Source of the DNA: DASXRA01 sp036506155
GTDB lineage: Bacteria; Actinomycetota; Actinomycetes; Mycobacteriales; Jatrophihabitantaceae
Assembly: GCA_036506155.1 (NCBI GenBank)
Contig: DASXSF010000065.1
Location: 1-33,878, forward strand
Direction: 5' to 3'
Length of the DNA: 33,878 nucleotides
Part shown: positions 30,377 to 33,878 of the stretch, piece by piece
Layout of the letters: every line of letters begins with the position of its first letter
Position numbering within the stretch: position 1 is the stretch's first letter
Notes under the pieces: generated by a model
The model's database searches: none
What the model saw: the letters and a program-made list of their open reading frames with translations, nothing else
Told to the model about the DNA's origin: nothing
Made by a program: the position numbers and the translations under genes

Positions 30377-31732
30377 CTACAGTACCGCCCCGGGGTTGAG
30401 GATGCCCTGCGGATCGAGGGCGTGCTTGATCCGCCGGGACAGCTCCATGACGTCCGCGCCGAGATACGCCGGCAGCCACGCCTTCTTCAGCCGGCCGACC
30501 CCGTGCTCGCCGGTGATGGTGCCGCCGAGTGAGATCGCAAGGTCCATGATCTGGCCGAACGCCTTCTGCGCGCGGGCCGCCTCATCGGCGTTCGACGCGT
30601 CGAAGACGATCAGCGGGTGCGTGTTGCCGTCGCCCGCGTGTGCGACGACGGCGATCAGCACGTCCTGCTCCTTGGCGATTGCTTCGACTCCGGCGACCAG
30701 CGCGGGCAGCTGCGGTAGCGGCACGCCTACGTCCTCGAGCAGCAGATTGCCCTTGCGCTCCAAGGCCGGAAACGCAGCGCGCCGAGCGGCCGCGTACGCT
30801 TCGCCCTCGTCGGGGTCATCCGTGGTGTACAGCTCGAAGGCGCCACATGACGTACAGGCTTCCTGTACGACCGCGATCTCGTGCGCAGCTGCGACACCCG
30901 GCGCATCGGACCGGGCTAGCAGCAGTGCGCGAGCGGTGCGGTCCAGGCCCATGGAGACGTAGTCCTCGACGGCGTTGATGGAGGCGTTGTCCATCAGCTC
31001 GAGGGTGGACGGGCGCAGTTGGCGGACGATCGCCAGCACGGCCTGTGCTGCCTCCTCTACCGACTCGAAACACGCCACCAGCGTGGACATCGGCGGCTGC
31101 GCCGGAAGCAGCCGCAGCGTCAGCTCGGTGATCACTCCGAGGGTGCCCTCGCTCCCGACGAAGAGCTTGGTGAGCGACAGCCCCGCAACGTCCTTGATTC
31201 GCGGACCGCCGAGCCGCACCGCGGTCCCATCCGCGAGCACCACCTGCATGCCGAGCACGTAGTCAGTGGTGACGCCGTACTTGACACAGCACAGCCCGCC
31301 TGAGTTCGTCGCGGCGTTGCCCCCGATCGAGCACATCTCGAACGAGGACGGGTCGGGTGGATACCACAGCCCGTGCTCGGCGGCAGCTTTCTTTACCTCG
31401 ACGTTCAGCGCTCCGGGTTGGGTGACAGCCACCCGCATCGCCGGATCGACCTCGATGGTGCGCATCTTCTCCAGGCTGACGACGAGGCCACGATCCACTG
31501 CGGTCGCGCCGCCGGACAGGCCGGAGCCCGCACCGCGCGGCACCACCGGCACGCCATGTGCGCTCGCCCAGCGCAGCACGGCCTGGACGTCCTCGGTGCG
31601 CGTGGCGCGGACGACGGCCAGCGGAATGCCCGCGTTCGGGTCCCGCGCCCAGTCGCGTCGGTACGACTCGATTACGTCCGGGTCCGTGAGCACCGCACCG
31701 CCTGGCAGCGCGGCGGCGAGGGCGTCCAGCAT
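30377..31732 (-). CDS. GlcD/DLD-type FAD-linked oxidase
   Basis: A 451-aa flavoprotein of the glycolate oxidase subunit D / D-lactate dehydrogenase family. The PCMH-type FAD domain has VVPRGAGSGLSGGATAVDRG (64-82), DPSSFEMCSIGGNAATNSGG and FVGSEGTLGVITE. The C-terminal domain has AHAGDGNTHP (364-373) and GEHGVGRLK (408-416). It oxidises a 2-hydroxy acid, exact substrate unknown. ATG 31732 is chosen because a -10 box GATAAT ends 6 nt ahead of it, implying a leaderless mRNA. Confidence 0.93.
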   Translation of the reverse strand: MLDALAAALPGGAVLTDPDVIESYRRDWARDPNAGIPLAVVRATRTEDVQAVLRWASAHGVPVVPRGAGSGLSGGATAVDRGLVVSLEKMRTIEVDPAMRVAVTQPGALNVEVKKAAAEHGLWYPPDPSSFEMCSIGGNAATNSGGLCCVKYGVTTDYVLGMQVVLADGTAVRLGGPRIKDVAGLSLTKLFVGSEGTLGVITELTLRLLPAQPPMSTLVACFESVEEAAQAVLAIVRQLRPSTLELMDNASINAVEDYVSMGLDRTARALLLARSDAPGVAAAHEIAVVQEACTSCGAFELYTTDDPDEGEAYAAARRAAFPALERKGNLLLEDVGVPLPQLPALVAGVEAIAKEQDVLIAVVAHAGDGNTHPLIVFDASNADEAARAQKAFGQIMDLAISLGGTITGEHGVGRLKKAWLPAYLGADVMELSRRIKHALDPQGILNPGAVL

Positions 31733-31738
31733 GCCCCG

Positions 31739-31744
31739 ATTATC
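31739..31744 (-). promoter_or_regulatory. -10 hexamer for leaderless FAD-oxidase mRNA
   Basis: On the minus strand GATAAT (5 of 6 to TATAAT) is separated by 6 nt from the ATG at 31732, so transcription would start on the ATG. No clear -35 was seen. Confidence 0.45.
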
Positions 31745-31815
31745 GCCGCACCGATGAGTTCCGCCAGCCCGCGACGTTTCATGTGCACGTCTCAACACAC
31801 CGAGGAGGATTCGCC

Positions 31816-32238
31816 ATGGACGTCAAGCTCGAACTGGTACTGGTCCCGGTCGCCGACGTGGACCGCGCCAAGGCCTTCTATACGGACCAGTGCGGCTTCG
31901 ACCTGCTGGTCGACACGCCCGTCGGCACGGACATCCGGATCGTGCAGGTCACCCCACCCGGCTCGGCCTGCTCCATCGGGTTCGGGGTCGGCGTCCAGGA
32001 CGGGGTGGCTCCCGGCTCATATCGCGGCATGCACCTCGTCGTCCCGGACATCGCCGCCTTCCGCGAGCAGCTCACCGGACGTGGCGTGCAGGTCAGCGAT
32101 GTGCGGCATATCAGCGACGGCATGTGGCACCCTGGCCCGCACCCCGCGCGGGAGAGCTACATGTCCTTCGCCGAATTCAACGACCCGGACGGCAACCTGT
32201 GGGTGTTGCAGGAGGTCCACCGCGACGATGACGAGTGA
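31816..32238 (+). CDS. VOC-superfamily (glyoxalase-like) protein
   Basis: A 140-aa protein with paired beta-alpha-beta-beta-beta modules: KLELVLVPVADVDRAKAFYTDQCGFDLLVD at the start, YRGMHLVVPDIAAFREQLTGRGVQV in the middle and SYMSFAEFNDPDGNLWVLQEV at the end, all typical of the VOC fold. Function could be a dioxygenase, isomerase or resistance protein. ATG 31816 follows GAGGAGGA. It overlaps the sigma-factor start by 11 nt, so both are likely expressed together. A GACGT/ACGTC inverted repeat (31773-31791) lies in its upstream region. Confidence 0.88.
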   Translation: MDVKLELVLVPVADVDRAKAFYTDQCGFDLLVDTPVGTDIRIVQVTPPGSACSIGFGVGVQDGVAPGSYRGMHLVVPDIAAFREQLTGRGVQVSDVRHISDGMWHPGPHPARESYMSFAEFNDPDGNLWVLQEVHRDDDE

Positions 32239-33151
32239 CGAGACCCTGTTCACGGCCGCCGCGCAGCGGCATCGCCGCGAACTTTCCGTCCACTGCTATC
32301 GCATGCTCGCCTCGTTCGACGACGCGGAGGACGCGGTGCAGGAGACGTTGCTGCGCGCGTGGCGTGCCTGGGCCGGCTTCGACGGCGACACCCTGCTGCG
32401 GGCCTGGCTGTACCGCATCGCCACGAACGTCTGCCTCGACATGTTGCGAGCGAAGGCGCGCCGCCCTGTGGCGGCGCGTTCTTTCGCAGAAGTCCCCTGG
32501 CTAACGCCCTACCCGGACCGGCTGCTCGACGAGAGCCCGCAGCCTGACGCGGTCGCCGTCGAGCGTGAGACCATCGAGCTGGCGTTCCTCGCGGCGTTGC
32601 AGATACTGCCGCCCCGCCAGCGCGCGGCGTTCATAGCGCGGGACGTCCTTGGCTGGTCGGCGGCGGACACGGCGGCGCTGCTCGAGACCAGCCTCGCCGC
32701 GACGAACAGCGCGCTGCAGCGCGCCCGCGCCACGATGCAGGAACGCCTGCCCGCGCGGCGCGCCGAGTGGTCGGCCGAGCCGGTGAACGCCGAGGAGCAG
32801 GCATTGCTGGAGCAGTTCATCGACGCCCACGAACGCTCCGATTCGGCGGCTGCCATGGCGATCGTGGCCCGCGACATTCGAGTGACGATGCCACCACACC
32901 CCTACCTGTTCGAGGGCGTCGACGCGCTGGTTCCGCTGCAGGCCGAGGCCGCGCGCATGGGGGACTGGCGACTGGTGCCGACGCGGGCCAACCGGATGCC
33001 CACGGCTGCGAGCTACCTGCGCCGACCCGGCGACGCGATCTACAGGGCGTTCAAATTCGACGTGCTGCGCGTCCACGCCGGTCGCATCGCGGAAATCACG
33101 ACCTTCGGCGCGGAGCTGTTCCCGGTGTTCGACTTGCCGCCGACGCTCTAG
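32228..33151 (+). CDS. ECF sigma factor with C-terminal NTF2-like domain
   Basis: A 307-aa extracytoplasmic-function sigma factor. Sigma region 2 is FDDAEDAVQETLLRAWRAW through WLYRIATNVCLDMLRAKARR (30-79). The linker motif WLTPYPDRLLDE (91-102) is typical of the SigG/SigX5-like group. Region 4 is LQILPPRQRAAFIARDVLGWSAADTAALLETSLAATNSALQRAR (124-167). Residues 185-307 are an NTF2/SnoaL-like domain (EEQALLEQFIDAHERSDSAAAM, VHAGRIAEITTFG), which in such sigma factors modulates activity in place of an anti-sigma protein. None is adjacent here. It is co-transcribed with the VOC gene. Confidence 0.93.
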   Translation: MTSDETLFTAAAQRHRRELSVHCYRMLASFDDAEDAVQETLLRAWRAWAGFDGDTLLRAWLYRIATNVCLDMLRAKARRPVAARSFAEVPWLTPYPDRLLDESPQPDAVAVERETIELAFLAALQILPPRQRAAFIARDVLGWSAADTAALLETSLAATNSALQRARATMQERLPARRAEWSAEPVNAEEQALLEQFIDAHERSDSAAAMAIVARDIRVTMPPHPYLFEGVDALVPLQAEAARMGDWRLVPTRANRMPTAASYLRRPGDAIYRAFKFDVLRVHAGRIAEITTFGAELFPVFDLPPTL

Positions 33152-33155
33152 AACG

Positions 33156-33175
33156 GCAGCGACGGAGGTCGTTGC
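33156..33175 (+). terminator. Hairpin after the sigma-factor gene
   Basis: GCAGCGAC (33156-33163) pairs with GTCGTTGC (33168-33175) over 8 bp with one G-U pair and a GGAG loop, starting 4 nt after the stop. There is no T-run. It is probably the terminator of the VOC-sigma unit. Confidence 0.5.
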
Positions 33176-33212
33176 GTGGCCGGTTGTCTTGCGCCGCCGG
33201 CTTGCGGATTCT

Positions 33213-33227
33213 CCTTATGGAATAAGG
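33213..33227. promoter_or_regulatory. A+T-rich inverted repeat upstream of DUF222 gene
   Basis: CCTTAT-GGA-ATAAGG is a perfect 6-bp inverted repeat, conspicuously A+T-rich here, lying directly upstream of the putative -35 at 33229. It could be an operator. Confidence 0.4.
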
Positions 33228-33228
33228 G

Positions 33229-33257
33229 TAGACGGCACATGTGGCAGTTGGTAGACT
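33229..33257 (+). promoter_or_regulatory. Putative leaderless promoter of DUF222 gene
   Basis: TAGACG (33229-33234, 4 of 6 to TTGACA), 17 nt, then TAGACT (33252-33257, TANNNT). The ATG follows 7 nt later, so the mRNA would begin at the start codon. Confidence 0.45.
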
Positions 33258-33264
33258 CGCACGC

Positions 33265-33878
33265 ATGTTCGAGCAGGTGCCGCCGGTTTCGGAGGTTGAC
33301 GTGCTCGCCTCCCCGGACGCGGTCGCCGCCGAACTGGCCACCGCTGCGCCGCGTGGCGAGGACACGGCGGCGCTGCTGCTGCTCGACCCGGACGCGTTGT
33401 CCGACGCCGGGCGGGTGGATCTGCTGGTCGCCCTCGAACGGCACATCGCGCTGCTGCAGGCCGCCCAGCAGCAGGTCCTCGCCTCGTTGGACGGGCGCGC
33501 GTTGGACTGGTCCGGCAGCAAGGTCATGGACTACACCCGCGAGCAGGTCGGGGCCGCGTTGCGGCTCTCCCCCGGCACCGCCGAACGACGGCTGTCTGTG
33601 GCCCGCACCCTGGTGAACCGGTTGCCGGCGACCCTGGAGTTGCTGCGCACCGGGCGCATCACCTACCTGCACGCGATGAAGCTCGCCGAAGCCGTCAACC
33701 CGTTCGACGACCAGACCACCGCGAAGATCGAGCAACGGCTGCTGCCCCGGGCCGCCGACCAGACCCTGTCGCAGTTCGCCGCGTCGCTGCGCCGGGCCGT
33801 GATCGCGGTCGATCCGCGCCGCGCCGACCAGCGCCACCACGACGCGATAGCCGAGCGGCGGGTGGTGTTCACCCCGCA
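33265..33878 (+). CDS. DUF222 (13E12-type) protein, 3'-truncated by window edge
   Basis: 204 codons are visible and the frame runs off the window. The content is the DUF222 domain found in actinobacterial 13E12-repeat proteins: LLVALERHIALLQAAQQQVLASL, then YTREQVGAALRLSPGTAERRLSVARTLVNRLPATLELLRTGRITYLHAMKLAEAV, and LPRAADQTLSQFAASLRRAVIAVDPRRAD. These proteins normally end in an HNH nuclease domain, which would lie beyond 33878. The family is multi-copy and in mycobacteria its DNA is used as a prophage attachment site. Function is unresolved. Confidence 0.9.
   Translation, partial: MFEQVPPVSEVDVLASPDAVAAELATAAPRGEDTAALLLLDPDALSDAGRVDLLVALERHIALLQAAQQQVLASLDGRALDWSGSKVMDYTREQVGAALRLSPGTAERRLSVARTLVNRLPATLELLRTGRITYLHAMKLAEAVNPFDDQTTAKIEQRLLPRAADQTLSQFAASLRRAVIAVDPRRADQRHHDAIAERRVVFTP

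Overview
The window is high-GC actinobacterial DNA. The main signs are gene order from EF-Tu through the S10, spc and alpha ribosomal clusters in one orientation, many GTG and TTG starts, 1-nt (TAATG/TGATG) and 4-nt (ATGA/GTGA) gene overlaps, several TANNNT -10 boxes placed for leaderless transcripts, and a DUF222/13E12-type gene at the right edge. Genus cannot be read from this sequence. A Frankia- or Jatrophihabitans-like lineage is possible but unproven. No rRNA, tRNA, CRISPR array or insertion sequence was seen, and no gene-free stretch exceeds about 165 bases.

Region 1 (1-19641) holds core translation and transcription genes on the + strand. The order is tuf (5' end outside the window), a hairpin terminator, rpsJ-rplC-rplD-rplW-rplB-rpsS-rplV-rpsC-rplP-rpmC-rpsQ, rplN-rplX-rplE-rpsN-rpsH-rplF-rplR-rpsE-rpmD-rplO-secY-adk-map, two unrecognised small membrane-protein genes, then infA-rpmJ-rpsM-rpsK-rpsD-rpoA-rplQ-truA. 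L4, S3 and L17 carry long C-terminal tails that the family core lacks. The L17 tail ends in a conserved-looking module resembling the actinobacterial 'sunset' domain. truA has no ordinary start codon after rplQ.

Region 2 (19642-23391) holds accessory metabolism. An EamA-family exporter on the - strand faces away from a CGNR zinc-finger protein that is translationally coupled to an agmatinase-family ureohydrolase. A small serine hydrolase on the - strand and a SAM methyltransferase follow.

Region 3 (23396-30359) is a molybdenum-hydroxylase cluster: a MoxR-type AAA+ ATPase, a VWA protein, the small (2x[2Fe-2S]), large (molybdopterin) and medium (FAD) subunits, a membrane-anchored CoxG-like protein, and an LspA-like protein. 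It resembles the cox genes, but the large subunit carries the form-II signature VRGAGR and lacks the form-I cysteine motif, so CO is probably not its main substrate. A perfect 19-bp palindrome lies just upstream of the small-subunit gene.

Region 4 (30377-33878) holds a GlcD-type FAD oxidase (- strand), a VOC-fold protein overlapping an ECF sigma factor with a C-terminal NTF2-like domain, and the start of a DUF222 gene.

The most unusual signal is a set of intercistronic mini-ORFs. In six spacers, a short frame starts on the upstream gene's stop codon and ends on, or 1 nt before, the downstream start. Four of the six share a dispersed repeat encoding M-S-(A/T)-R. They may relay ribosomes between genes, or they may be a mobile short repeat that tolerates coding contexts.
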